A stretch of 40,069 bases of DNA, from contig JAEEHY010000013.1 of NCBI GenBank assembly GCA_016281085.1, positions 1-40,069 of the forward strand, in the 5' to 3' direction. This stretch comes from Lachnospiraceae bacterium. Lineage in GTDB: Bacteria; Bacillota; Clostridia; Lachnospirales; Lachnospiraceae. Below the pieces are notes generated by a model, which made no database searches, was not told the DNA's origin, and saw nothing but the letters and a program-made list of their open reading frames with translations. Both the position numbers and the translations under genes were made by a program. Numbering within the stretch: the stretch's first letter is position 1; each line of letters opens with the position of its first letter. Shown one piece after another: positions 15,855 through 25,380 of the stretch.

Positions 15855-18209
15855 TTGACGGATATGGGCACGGATAAAATGGAAGCCATAGGAAATGTGG
15901 TGCTGAATTACAAATATTACAGCGGAGAGGATCTGTATTCGGAAGGAATCAGTGAAGATCTTCTGCTTGACTATGTCACGAATAATGAAGAGGCGGATTA
16001 CCCGCATGTGATCCAGAATACACGGTCGTGGTCAGTTATGTATCATCTGTCCAATGTCCGTGAGAACATCTGCAGCTGGCTTCCGATAAAGAAGACTGAC
16101 AGGGTTCTTGAGATAGGTGCAGGATGTGGTGCGGTAACAGGCTGCCTTGCAAGGCTTGCGGGGCATGTGACCTGTATTGAGCTGAGTAAGAAGAGGAGCA
16201 CTATCAATGCGGTCAGGCACAGGGAGCTTGATAATATTGAGATAATCGTAGGAAATTTCGAAGATATTGAGCCGGAGCTTACCGGGAAATATGATTATAT
16301 AACACTGATTGGTGTGCTTGAATATGCGGGAAGCTATATAAATTCCGAGGATCCGTACAGGGATATGCTTAAGAGGGTAAGATCGCATCTTACCGAAGGC
16401 GGAAAGCTTGTCATAGCGATAGAGAATCAGCTGGGACTTAAGTATTTTGCAGGCTGCAAGGAGGACCATACCGGCCGTTTCTATGAGGGAATCGAAGGTT
16501 ATCCGGGTACGGAGGGTGTCAGGACATTTTCGAGGAAAAAGCTTAAACGCCTGCTTGAGGAAAGCGGTTATGCTTCGAGATTTTATTATCCTTATCCCGA
16601 TTACAAGCTTCCGAATGTAATATATTCGGACAACTGGCTGCCCGAATGCAGCGAGCTTAATACCAATATCCGCAATTTTGATGCGGACAGGATGGTAACC
16701 TTTGATGAGACAAAGGTATTTGATACTCTTATAAATGAGGATATGTTTGCGGATTTTTCCAATTCGTTTCTTGTGATCGCCACCGAAGATAAGATACCGG
16801 ACAGTGAAGTTTTTCCGGTTTTTGCCAAGTATTCATCGGAGAGATCAAGTGAATACCGTACGGCAACTATCATAGCTTCGGACGAACCGGGCAGGAAAAA
16901 GGAAGTGTATAAGATCGCGTTAAGTCCTGAAGCCAATGCCCATATTGACAGGATATATCTTAATTATCTTGCGCTTGCAAAAGCTTTCGAGAGTACCGGT
17001 TTTGCCCCGAATGTGTGCAGACGCATAGATGAAGAGGATACGGGATCTGTGACCGAAGGCTTCAGGGATGATACTGCCGGAAGAATAGGACTGGAATTCG
17101 TTAACGGGATCACACTTGAGAATTATCTTGATGATCTGGAGCAGGAAGGTAAATACGAAAGAATGCTGCTGCTGATGAAGCAGTATGAAGCAATGATCTG
17201 CTCCATCAGTACCGAAACCTATGAAAATACCGACGGTTTCAGAGAGGTGTTCGGTGAATATATTGATAATGATTATAAGGCTCCTGCCGTGTCGGATCTT
17301 GATCTGATATTTACGAATATCGTGTTTGACAGGGTAAAGAAGGAGAACGGTGAGTGGACCGTACTCGATTATGAATGGACATATTCTTTCCCGATACCTG
17401 CCAAATTCATCATTTTCCGTGCATTGTTTTATTATATACAGACACACAGAAAAAGTGCGTTTATGTCTTATATCAAAAAGCGCGGTATCAATCTTTATTC
17501 GGAGTTTAAGATATCACAGGCTGAGAAGGATCTTTTCACCAGACTTGAGAAGCATTTCCAGCTTCATATAATAAAAGGTGCTCCTTCCCTTGAGGTTATG
17601 CATGAGCTTATGCCTGTGGCAACTGTTGATGCGGGCAGGGCGGCTGCCAGAGAGTTCAAATTAAAGTATCTTAACAATCCGGAGATTTATTACAGCAATG
17701 ACGGGATATTCGTAAAGGACAGACAGATATATATGTTTGCCGAGACGGATGACGGCCATGTTTCCATAGATATACCGCTCAGCGTCGATATGACCTTCTT
17801 AAGGTTTGATCCGACAGAATACAGATGTCTGCTCAAGCTGGATTCGGTCATACTGAAGGATAAGGCCGGAAATGATCAGCATTTGGAATCTTTCCTTACC
17901 AACGGTATAGTTCTTCCGGATATGACGATCCTGTTTGATACAATGGATCCGCAGCTGCATTTTCGTGCCCTTCCGGGGAAAGAGAAGACCATATGCCTTA
18001 AGTACAGTGTTTCCACGCCGGATGAGGAGTTGTTTAAGATACTTAAGAATCTGGCGGTTGAAAGGGAAGAACATAAGAAAAAGCAGCCGGTTATGATCGA
18101 TAAAGTGCTTAGAAGAAAAAAGGACGGTGCACAGCCGGTTCCGGAAGGACTTAGAAAGGTAACGTTATTGAGTATATCTTACGAAGGAAATGTAAATGAG
18201 CATATTTGA
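15855..18209 (+). CDS. WbdD-like methyltransferase-kinase fusion, probable chain-capping protein
   Basis: The roughly 784-aa protein starts with a class I SAM methyltransferase: motif I VLEIGAGCGAVTG at about 84-96, then CIELSK, and ITLIGVLEYA. A kinase-like domain follows at about 345-540. It has an ATP-site lysine candidate in VYKIALS (K353), a hinge-like LEFVNGITLENYL, a catalytic loop SDLDLIFTN (D483, N488) and a DFG-equivalent LDYEW (D505). A beta-rich C-terminal region of about 200 residues ends in a charged tail. This order is that of WbdD, which phosphorylates and methylates the non-reducing end of ABC-exported O antigens. The TTG at 15855 is chosen because AGGGGG lies five bases upstream; the track TTG at 15840 has no ribosome site, and ATG 15864 is the alternative. 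It overlaps the next gene by 14 bp. The capping function is inferred. Confidence 0.72.
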   Translation: MTDMGTDKMEAIGNVVLNYKYYSGEDLYSEGISEDLLLDYVTNNEEADYPHVIQNTRSWSVMYHLSNVRENICSWLPIKKTDRVLEIGAGCGAVTGCLARLAGHVTCIELSKKRSTINAVRHRELDNIEIIVGNFEDIEPELTGKYDYITLIGVLEYAGSYINSEDPYRDMLKRVRSHLTEGGKLVIAIENQLGLKYFAGCKEDHTGRFYEGIEGYPGTEGVRTFSRKKLKRLLEESGYASRFYYPYPDYKLPNVIYSDNWLPECSELNTNIRNFDADRMVTFDETKVFDTLINEDMFADFSNSFLVIATEDKIPDSEVFPVFAKYSSERSSEYRTATIIASDEPGRKKEVYKIALSPEANAHIDRIYLNYLALAKAFESTGFAPNVCRRIDEEDTGSVTEGFRDDTAGRIGLEFVNGITLENYLDDLEQEGKYERMLLLMKQYEAMICSISTETYENTDGFREVFGEYIDNDYKAPAVSDLDLIFTNIVFDRVKKENGEWTVLDYEWTYSFPIPAKFIIFRALFYYIQTHRKSAFMSYIKKRGINLYSEFKISQAEKDLFTRLEKHFQLHIIKGAPSLEVMHELMPVATVDAGRAAAREFKLKYLNNPEIYYSNDGIFVKDRQIYMFAETDDGHVSIDIPLSVDMTFLRFDPTEYRCLLKLDSVILKDKAGNDQHLESFLTNGIVLPDMTILFDTMDPQLHFRALPGKEKTICLKYSVSTPDEELFKILKNLAVEREEHKKKQPVMIDKVLRRKKDGAQPVPEGLRKVTLLSISYEGNVNEHI

Positions 18210-20361
18210 CAGGAAAAAACTGATCGAAGAGTATACTGAAGAAATCAAGAAGCAGACGGATCCGTATGGTTTTTTCTGCCGTAATGAGAATGTGAAAAGA
18301 GGGGAACATCATGAAGAGGGTTTCCCTCCTTTTTGCGTTATAGAAAGCCTCCTGGGACTTATGTCCGGACAGTACGGTACTGATTACGGCAGTATTTTTT
18401 CGGATAAAAAATACATACTTTTAAGCAATCCCGACAGTGAGTATGAGCTTGATGAGATAGCTGCGTTCATTAATGAAAATGATGATTTCAATCTTCTGTA
18501 CTGGGATGAAGACAGGGTGCTTTCGGACAAACGTCATGCACCGTTTTTCAAGCCTGACTGGTCTCCCGATACGCTCCTTAACTGTAACTATATAGGGGAT
18601 TCGTTCGTGATCGGAACGACTCTTGCCCTCAGTATCATGCAGAATATGATGGAGGAAGCAAATATCCTGCAGTTATATGAACAGCAGACTGGAGAGAGTG
18701 AGATCAGATATGACTTTCTTTTAAGGGCATCGGAGGCTGCCGGAAGGATAGTACATCTTCCGGTCATAGCACAGCATATTATGGATGAGACTGCGGATGA
18801 TGACGAGATCTATGCCGAATATACCTGGCGTAATCAGTCACAGAAATATATCAAGCTTAGAAATGATGCGTTTATAAGAAGAGGAATAAATATCTCTTAT
18901 GACAAGGTGTTTGAAAGGAAAGATAACAGCGTTATCAATAACAATGCTATCAATAACATTGTTATCAAACCCTTTGATGACTCGATGAACCTGTCGGTGA
19001 TCATTCCGTCCAAGGATCACAGCGACATACTTATCGCCTGCCTGGAAAGTATAAGACGATGCTTTGTTCCGTCTTATAATAAACATATCGAGATAATCAT
19101 TGTGGATAACGGAAGCAACAGTGCCGAAGGATTGAAGATCGAAGATTATCTCAGGGTTTATCCAAAGGAGATCCCCGTAAAATATATCTACAACAGGATG
19201 GAATTCAACTATTCGGTAATGTGTAATATGGGAGCCGGAGAGGCTGCCGGTGATATGTTCCTCTTCCTGAATGATGATATTGAACTGACGGATGATAATA
19301 CACTGGAGCGTATGTATGCCTATGCATCACTTGCTCATGCCGGTGCTGTCGGAGCGAAGCTTTATTATCCGGGCGGAAACATCATACAGCATACGGGAGT
19401 TGCGGTAGGGCTTGACTGCGGTCCCACGCACAAGCTTGCCACATATCCGGATGATAAGCCCTATTATTACGGGAGAAATGTATTTAATCTGAATGTGCTT
19501 GCCGTCACAGGAGCCTGCCTCATGCTGACACGTGAAAAGTACTTTAAATGTGGCGGTTTTAATGATAAAATGGGTATTGGCTACAATGATATAGACCTGT
19601 GCGTCAGGCTGTATGAACAGGGCTATATGAACGTTCTGCTCAATGAATGTATTCTGTTCCATCATGAATCGCTTTCGAGGGGACTGGATCATATGGATGA
19701 CAATAAATACAGGCGGCTTAAGGACGAACGGACGCTGTTGTATGAGCTTCATCCGTGGATACTTACTGACGGGGATCCTTTTTATTCGGTAAATCTTATT
19801 TCGGATACTCTTGATTATACGGTAAATATAATGCCCGAGTATGCCGTGAGATCACTTCGGAGCTCGCTTGTTGAGGATGAGAAGTTAAGGTTGAAGCTTA
19901 CCGCCATGGTAAGGGAAGATGAAGGAAACACGGAGCAGGGAGAGAGGACGGCCGGCAGACATAAGGGAAGCGGTAGGGTACATTTCAATATTGAGCGCAC
20001 CGGAACCTTCCGGGGAATAATGAAGGATGAAGAGGATTATTACTGTATAGAAGGCTGGGCTACTCTATCGAAGAGGGACAATGCGCTTTATACAACGGAG
20101 ATCGCTCTTGTTCCGGAAAACGGGGAGTGTCTTGTCTTTGATACATTCAAAGTGAGCAGGGAAGATGTTGCGGTAGTGTTCGTGAATGAGAAGAACCTGT
20201 TCCTGACGGGTTTTGTGTGCAAGATCAATTCGAGCCTTCTTAACAAGGACGAGATATACAGGATCGCCGTGATAAAGAGATCGGGTCTGACCGGGAAGAA
20301 ATATGTAGCTTTGGGAGATTATTATGAACCTTCAAGAGGATACAGAGCAGCTAAAGAGTGA
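18196..20361 (+). CDS. Two-part GT2 glycosyltransferase (truncated GT-A module plus full rhamnosyltransferase-like GT2)
   Basis: This 721-aa protein begins with about 220 residues that resemble the second half of a GT2 domain. They keep YWDEDRV and FKPDWSPDTLLNCNYI but lack the usual N-terminal nucleotide-binding strands. After an Asn-rich linker (about 243-258) comes a complete GT2 domain with LSVIIPSKDH (about 266), the DxD-type LNDDIEL (about 358), VTGACLMLTR and YNDIDLCVRLYEQGY, as in WbbL/RfbN-type rhamnosyltransferases. A C-terminal beta-rich module of about 160 residues follows. There is no membrane segment, so it acts at the cytoplasmic face. The ATG at 18196 follows GAAGGAAATGTAA and lies inside the end of the capping gene; the next gene overlaps it by 38 bp. 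Donor and linkage are unknown. Confidence 0.88.
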   Translation: MSIFDRKKLIEEYTEEIKKQTDPYGFFCRNENVKRGEHHEEGFPPFCVIESLLGLMSGQYGTDYGSIFSDKKYILLSNPDSEYELDEIAAFINENDDFNLLYWDEDRVLSDKRHAPFFKPDWSPDTLLNCNYIGDSFVIGTTLALSIMQNMMEEANILQLYEQQTGESEIRYDFLLRASEAAGRIVHLPVIAQHIMDETADDDEIYAEYTWRNQSQKYIKLRNDAFIRRGINISYDKVFERKDNSVINNNAINNIVIKPFDDSMNLSVIIPSKDHSDILIACLESIRRCFVPSYNKHIEIIIVDNGSNSAEGLKIEDYLRVYPKEIPVKYIYNRMEFNYSVMCNMGAGEAAGDMFLFLNDDIELTDDNTLERMYAYASLAHAGAVGAKLYYPGGNIIQHTGVAVGLDCGPTHKLATYPDDKPYYYGRNVFNLNVLAVTGACLMLTREKYFKCGGFNDKMGIGYNDIDLCVRLYEQGYMNVLLNECILFHHESLSRGLDHMDDNKYRRLKDERTLLYELHPWILTDGDPFYSVNLISDTLDYTVNIMPEYAVRSLRSSLVEDEKLRLKLTAMVREDEGNTEQGERTAGRHKGSGRVHFNIERTGTFRGIMKDEEDYYCIEGWATLSKRDNALYTTEIALVPENGECLVFDTFKVSREDVAVVFVNEKNLFLTGFVCKINSSLLNKDEIYRIAVIKRSGLTGKKYVALGDYYEPSRGYRAAKE
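18922..18966 (+). repeat. 15-bp tandem repeats with inverted repeats in the GT linker
   Basis: Units GTTATCAATAACAAT and GCTATCAATAACATT plus a partial GTTATC lie in tandem at 18931-18966. They are preceded by GATAAC-agc-GTTATC. The nested inverted repeat ATAACAATG / CATTGTTAT could fold as a hairpin. The stretch encodes VINNN-AINNI-VI, the linker between the two GT modules. Confidence 0.6.
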
Positions 20362-22339
20362 GTACTACAAAGAGCTGTACGAGAAGGAGCTTAAGAAAAA
20401 TGAAGAGCTCACTTCGAAGCTGGTTGATATTGAGGCCGAGAATGCGGATCTTACATATAAGCTTGACAAGATAAGAAAGAGTAAGCTGTGGAAGAGTATA
20501 TACCCGTTCAGGCTGGCATATTCCCATTTCAGGAATATGATAACCAGGATAAAACGTTACGGAAATCTCAGGAATCTGCTTGATAAGATAAAGAGTAAAA
20601 GGATAGAGAGGGCGGCATATAAGAGCTACGGAACTCTCAGCATGCCTGATGAAGCGGCAAGGAATGAACAGAGAAATACGAAGTTCAACAGAGAGATCAG
20701 GTTCAGTATCCTTGTTCCGCTGTACAACACTCCAAGGGGTTTTCTTACGGAAATGATCGATTCGGTCATTGCACAGACCTATGAAGGCTGGGAACTGTGT
20801 CTTGCCGACGGATCGGATGATGAGCATGCAGAGGTAGGCAGCATCTGCCGCGATTACGCGGATAAGGATAAGAGGATCATTTATCGGAAGCTTGAGGAGA
20901 ATCTCGGAATATCAGGAAATACAAATAAATGCCTCGAAATGGCAACGGGTGATTATATAGGACTCTTTGATCATGACGATCTGCTGCATCCCTGTGCACT
21001 GTATGAGTATATGAAGGTGATCGATGAACAGGAGGCAGACTATATTTACTGTGACGAGACCACATTTAAGGGTAACAGTATAGATGATATGGTCACTCTG
21101 CATTTCAAGCCCGATTTTGCTATCGATAACCTGAGGGCCAATAATTATATCTGTCATTTTTCCGTATTTTCCAGGGAGCTTATCGACAACACCGGACTGT
21201 TCAGATCTGAGTTCGACGGGTCACAGGATCATGATCTTATATTAAGGCTTACGCACAATGCGAAGAAGATCGTCCATGTGCCCAGGATACTGTACTACTG
21301 GCGTTCCCATGCGGGTTCCGTGGCATCTGACATAAATGCCAAGACCTATGCGATCGATGCTGCCAAGGGTGCGGTGGCCGCACATCTTACACAGTGCGGG
21401 TTTGAAGGTTTTCAGATTGAGAGTTCAAGAGCTTTTGAGACTATCTTCAGGATTAGGTACAGGCTGCTTGCGAAGCCTCTTATATCGATAATCATACCCA
21501 ATAAGGATCATGTTCCGGATCTGAGAAGATGCCTTGATTCACTGCTTGAGAAGACATCATATGACAATTACGAAGTCATAGTCGTCGAGAATAACAGCAC
21601 GGATCCGGAGACCTTCGAATATTATGAAACGATACAGAAGCATCCGTCGATAAATGTGATCAGATACGAGGGTGAATTCAATTATTCGGCGATAAACAAT
21701 TTCGGGGTATCCCATGCAAAGGGTGAGTACATTGTGCTTCTTAACAACGATACCGAGGTGGTCACGAGGACATGGCTGGAAGAGATGCTGATGTATGCAC
21801 AGCGTGATGATGTTGGAGCGGTCGGATGCATGCTGTATTATGAGGATTACTCGATCCAGCATGCCGGTATTGTTCTGGGACTCGGAGCACACAGGACGGC
21901 AGGTCATTCGCATTATCGTATGAGTAAGGATAACCTCGGATATATGGGGCGGTTATGCTATGCGCAGAACGTATCGGCAGTCACGGGAGCCTGTCTTATG
22001 ACATCAAAGGCCGATTTTGATTCGGTGGGAGGACTCAATGAGGATCTTAAGGTGGCTCTTAATGATGTGGACTACTGCCTTAAGCTCAGGAAAAAGGGAC
22101 TTCTGAATGTGTTTACTCCCTTTGCGGAGCTGTTCCATTACGAATCACGCTCCCGCGGAAGTGATGAGATAGGCAGGGCTGATAAGCAGCATGCGGACCG
22201 CTATAATAAGGAATGTGAACTGTTTAAGAGTATCTGGAAGGAAGAGCTTGAAAAGGGGGACCCGTACTTCAATCCCAATTTTTCGCTTGACTACAGTAAC
22301 TTTGTTCTTAAAGGCGACCCCAAATCAATGGTGTCGTAG
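20324..22339 (+). CDS. Tandem two-domain GT2 glycosyltransferase with N-terminal coiled coil
   Basis: The 671-aa protein has a coiled coil in residues 5-55 and a basic KLWKSIYPFR segment common in rhamnan-type GT2 enzymes. Its first GT2 domain has FSILVPLYNT (about 127), DHDD (about 216) and FKPDFAIDNLRANNYI. Its second has ISIIIPNKDH (about 386), LNNDTEV (about 472), VTGACLMTS and NDVDYCLKLRKKG (about 578). Both domains keep their metal and acceptor motifs, so it may form two linkages or a repeating disaccharide. It overlaps the upstream GT by 38 bp; GGGAG seven bases before the ATG supports the start. It looks like the intact form of the architecture that is partly degraded in the genes at 18196 and 31327. 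Confidence 0.9.
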   Translation: MNLQEDTEQLKSEYYKELYEKELKKNEELTSKLVDIEAENADLTYKLDKIRKSKLWKSIYPFRLAYSHFRNMITRIKRYGNLRNLLDKIKSKRIERAAYKSYGTLSMPDEAARNEQRNTKFNREIRFSILVPLYNTPRGFLTEMIDSVIAQTYEGWELCLADGSDDEHAEVGSICRDYADKDKRIIYRKLEENLGISGNTNKCLEMATGDYIGLFDHDDLLHPCALYEYMKVIDEQEADYIYCDETTFKGNSIDDMVTLHFKPDFAIDNLRANNYICHFSVFSRELIDNTGLFRSEFDGSQDHDLILRLTHNAKKIVHVPRILYYWRSHAGSVASDINAKTYAIDAAKGAVAAHLTQCGFEGFQIESSRAFETIFRIRYRLLAKPLISIIIPNKDHVPDLRRCLDSLLEKTSYDNYEVIVVENNSTDPETFEYYETIQKHPSINVIRYEGEFNYSAINNFGVSHAKGEYIVLLNNDTEVVTRTWLEEMLMYAQRDDVGAVGCMLYYEDYSIQHAGIVLGLGAHRTAGHSHYRMSKDNLGYMGRLCYAQNVSAVTGACLMTSKADFDSVGGLNEDLKVALNDVDYCLKLRKKGLLNVFTPFAELFHYESRSRGSDEIGRADKQHADRYNKECELFKSIWKEELEKGDPYFNPNFSLDYSNFVLKGDPKSMVS

Positions 22340-22394
22340 ATAAATAAACCAGCCGGCTTTTTCAGGTTGAAGATAACAAAAAGGAGGTATAACT

Positions 22395-24116
22395 ATGGGT
22401 TATATGGATCAGTACAAGTATTGGAGAGAGGATCCGTACTTTGATGAGGCTACAAAAAAGGAGCTTGCTTCCATCGAAGACAATGAGACCGAGATCGAGG
22501 AGAGGTTTTATAAGGATCTTGAGTTCGGAACGGGAGGACTGAGAGGAGTTATCGGAGCCGGAACCAACAGGATGAATATCTATACTGTCAGAAAGGCAAC
22601 CCAGGGACTGGCCAATTATATTATAAAGCAGGGAGCACAGGAAAAGGGAGTTGCGATATCATACGATTCAAGACGTATGTCGCCTGAATTTGCGGATGAA
22701 GCGGCGCTCTGCCTCAATGCCAACGGTATCAAGGCTTATGTGTTTACTTCACTTCGCCCAACACCTGTACTTTCGTATGCTGTAAGGAAGCTTAAATGTA
22801 CGGCAGGTATCATGGTGACAGCAAGCCACAATCCGCCGGAATACAACGGATATAAGGCTTATTGGGAAGACGGTGCACAGATCACATCCCCCAGGGATGT
22901 TGACATCATCAATGAGGTTAAGGCCGTAACCGATTACAATGATGTTAAGACAATGGATAAGGAGGAGGCTGTTGCAAAGGGACTCTACAATCCTATTGAT
23001 AAAGACATAGATGATCCGTACATGGAAGAGCTTAAGAAGCAGATAATCCATCCCGAGGTTATAAAAGAGATGGCTGATGATATCAAGATCGTATATACAC
23101 CGTTTAACGGTACGGGAAATCTTCCGGTAAGACGTATACTTTCCGAGCTTGGCTTCAAAAAGGTATTTATTGTTCCCGAGCAGGAGAATCCGGATCCTGA
23201 TTTCACTACACTGGAGTATCCCAATCCGGAAGATCCCAAGGCCTTCACGCTTGCACTTAAGCTTGCGAAGGAAAAGGATGCCGATATCGTACTGGCAACG
23301 GATCCCGATGCGGATCGTCTGGGTATTTATGCAAAGGACACCGCAACAGGCGAATATATACCATTTACCGGAAATATGTCGGGAATGCTCATCGCGGAAT
23401 ATATCTTAAGGGAGCGTGCCGCAGGCGGAACAATGCCGAAGAATCCGGCGCTTGTTAAGACGATAGTAACGACCAATCTTGCGGATCCCATGTGTGAAGC
23501 ATATAATGTCAAGCTGATAGAGGTGCTTACCGGCTTTAAGTATATCGGTGAGCAGATCAAGTGGTTCGAGGAGAACAATACATACAATTATGTATTCGGC
23601 CTTGAGGAGAGCTACGGATGTCTGGCCGGGACACATGCAAGGGACAAGGATGCGATCGTTGCTGTAATGTGCCTGTGCGAGGTTGCTGCATGGTGTAAGA
23701 GCAAGGGCATGACCGTATGGGATCAGATGATCAATATTTATAAGAAGTACGGCTTCTTCAAGGAGGGTATCCACACCCTCACGATGAAGGGAATTGAAGG
23801 AGCACAGGAAATACAGAACATAATGGATAAGCTCCGCAGCAATCCTCCTAAGGAATTTGCCGGTCTTAAGGTGCTTCAGTTCAGGGATTACAAGAAGAAT
23901 GAGGTCATTGATATGGCTACCGGCGCTAAATCCGAGACCGGACTGCCCGAATCGAATGTTCTGTATTTCGAGCTTGAAAATAATTCGTGGTGCTGTGCAA
24001 GACCTTCGGGAACCGAACCCAAGATCAAGTTCTATATGGGTATCAAGGGAGACAGCCTGGAGGATGCCGATGCCAAGCTTACGGAATTAAAGGATGCGGT
24101 TATAGCTGCCATTTAA
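22395..24116 (+). CDS. pgcA: Alpha-phosphoglucomutase/phosphomannomutase
   Basis: This 573-aa enzyme interconverts hexose-6-phosphate and hexose-1-phosphate in the cytoplasm, supplying glucose-1-phosphate for RmlA and for UDP-sugar synthesis. The phosphoserine loop is TASHNPPEYNGYKAYW, the metal loop ATDPDADRLG, the sugar-specificity loop GLEESYG and the phosphate loop RPSGTEPKIKFY. The length fits the Firmicutes PgcA-type family. The ribosome site is an ideal AAAGGAGGT, the best in the operon. That may reflect a housekeeping-level need independent of the surrounding polysaccharide genes. A 55-bp gap separates it from the GT gene, with no clear promoter or terminator. Confidence 0.95.
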   Translation: MGYMDQYKYWREDPYFDEATKKELASIEDNETEIEERFYKDLEFGTGGLRGVIGAGTNRMNIYTVRKATQGLANYIIKQGAQEKGVAISYDSRRMSPEFADEAALCLNANGIKAYVFTSLRPTPVLSYAVRKLKCTAGIMVTASHNPPEYNGYKAYWEDGAQITSPRDVDIINEVKAVTDYNDVKTMDKEEAVAKGLYNPIDKDIDDPYMEELKKQIIHPEVIKEMADDIKIVYTPFNGTGNLPVRRILSELGFKKVFIVPEQENPDPDFTTLEYPNPEDPKAFTLALKLAKEKDADIVLATDPDADRLGIYAKDTATGEYIPFTGNMSGMLIAEYILRERAAGGTMPKNPALVKTIVTTNLADPMCEAYNVKLIEVLTGFKYIGEQIKWFEENNTYNYVFGLEESYGCLAGTHARDKDAIVAVMCLCEVAAWCKSKGMTVWDQMINIYKKYGFFKEGIHTLTMKGIEGAQEIQNIMDKLRSNPPKEFAGLKVLQFRDYKKNEVIDMATGAKSETGLPESNVLYFELENNSWCCARPSGTEPKIKFYMGIKGDSLEDADAKLTELKDAVIAAI

Positions 24117-24137
24117 GTTATTGCCGTGTAAGAAATA

Positions 24138-25358
24138 ATGAACGAGCTGTTTACAAAGCTTTGGAGCAGAGAATGGGTAAGAAGGACCGTACTGGTTCTT
24201 CTTACACTCATGGCTCTCGTCTCTCTGGTGCAGGGAATAAGGAATGCGGTGGAATTCAGTCAGGATTTCCAGTGGGACGCTGCCAAGGCATTTACAATGA
24301 GAATAAATCCCTATGATGAATCCATGCATCCCGGCGGAATACCTGATGCTTACGGTTTTGGGGATTATTACCTTCAGATGGAAGCTAACCAGTTTCCATC
24401 CCTTTTGATGCTTTTAATTCCATATACCTTTTTACCGCCTCTTGCGGCAAGGTATGCGTGGATAGTATCAAATCTGCTGTTTACGGCAGGGATCGTATTC
24501 TTATTGAGAAAAACCTTTTTAAGAACTGCGGATAAGGATATATATGCGGTATTTATGCTTCTTATGATAGCAGGTACGCCGTACAGGAATCAGCTCGGTG
24601 TCGGGCAGCATACCCTGTTTGCTTTTTTCTTCTTTCTCCTTGCGGTGTGGTCTGACACGCAAAAAGACAGAAGAGCGGCTTTTGCGGGAACCGTGCTGTG
24701 CCTGTTTGTCTGTTATTTCAAGTACACACTGACAGTACCTCTGTGTCTTTATTTTGTGTACAGGAAGAGGTATGCGCAGATAGCTGTATCGGTGTTTATG
24801 CATGTGATCCTTACAGCTGTATCGGCTTGGTGGCTTGGAGACAGCTTTATAAATATGCTGATCAAACCGCTTAAGGTTTCAAGCGCTCTTGCCGCAGAGG
24901 GTGGCCTGGATTTCGGTGCACTTCTTGGAGGTTCACCTTTTGCATATGTACTGGCATTTGCTGTGATGGTATTTCTGCTCATCTTATCTGTGATGCTTGG
25001 AAGGATGAAACAAATGCAGGATAAGAACGACAGTGATAATGCTGCATATGAACGGATGATGAATGATCCTGCCGGCAATGAGCTTATAAGTGTGCTTATA
25101 CTCTGGTCGCTTATAATAACCTATCACAGGACTTATGATTTCTTTGTAATGGTAACGGTGCTTGCATTTTACCTTGCAAAGGAGAGGAGCCTGTTTCTTA
25201 AGACAGGATATGGAGTTGTGACCGTGGCTGTATTCTTCGGACTGAGGTTGTTTTCGGAATCAATACCGTCGAAGATAGTGGTTGGGATATTGTATTATGC
25301 ATTTACATTAACTGTTACCGGGATTGTTGTTTCCGGACTGTTGAAGGACATGAAATAG
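24138..25358 (+). CDS. GT87-like (DUF2029) polytopic membrane glycosyltransferase
   Basis: The 406-aa protein has about ten predicted helices. Its first external loop contains DFQWDAAKAFTMRINPYDE, with acidic residues and the 'NPY' seen in GT87 proteins, and it has the internal QLGVGQHTLFAFFFFLLA, the GQ-x-x-L-like motif of the family. GT87 members such as mycobacterial PimE use polyprenyl-phosphate mannose outside the membrane. The likely role here is transfer of a branch sugar from a lipid-phosphate donor made by the next gene. The ribosome site is weak, but the start follows the mutase gene by 21 bp. Confidence 0.8.
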   Translation: MNELFTKLWSREWVRRTVLVLLTLMALVSLVQGIRNAVEFSQDFQWDAAKAFTMRINPYDESMHPGGIPDAYGFGDYYLQMEANQFPSLLMLLIPYTFLPPLAARYAWIVSNLLFTAGIVFLLRKTFLRTADKDIYAVFMLLMIAGTPYRNQLGVGQHTLFAFFFFLLAVWSDTQKDRRAAFAGTVLCLFVCYFKYTLTVPLCLYFVYRKRYAQIAVSVFMHVILTAVSAWWLGDSFINMLIKPLKVSSALAAEGGLDFGALLGGSPFAYVLAFAVMVFLLILSVMLGRMKQMQDKNDSDNAAYERMMNDPAGNELISVLILWSLIITYHRTYDFFVMVTVLAFYLAKERSLFLKTGYGVVTVAVFFGLRLFSESIPSKIVVGILYYAFTLTVTGIVVSGLLKDMK

Positions 25359-25380
25359 AAGAGGAAAGTATATTATAAAT

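Noticed and set aside
22340-22394. AGCCGGCTTTTT after the tandem GT gene as an intrinsic terminator
   Set aside because: The palindrome is only 8 bp with no loop, so no stable hairpin forms before the short T run.
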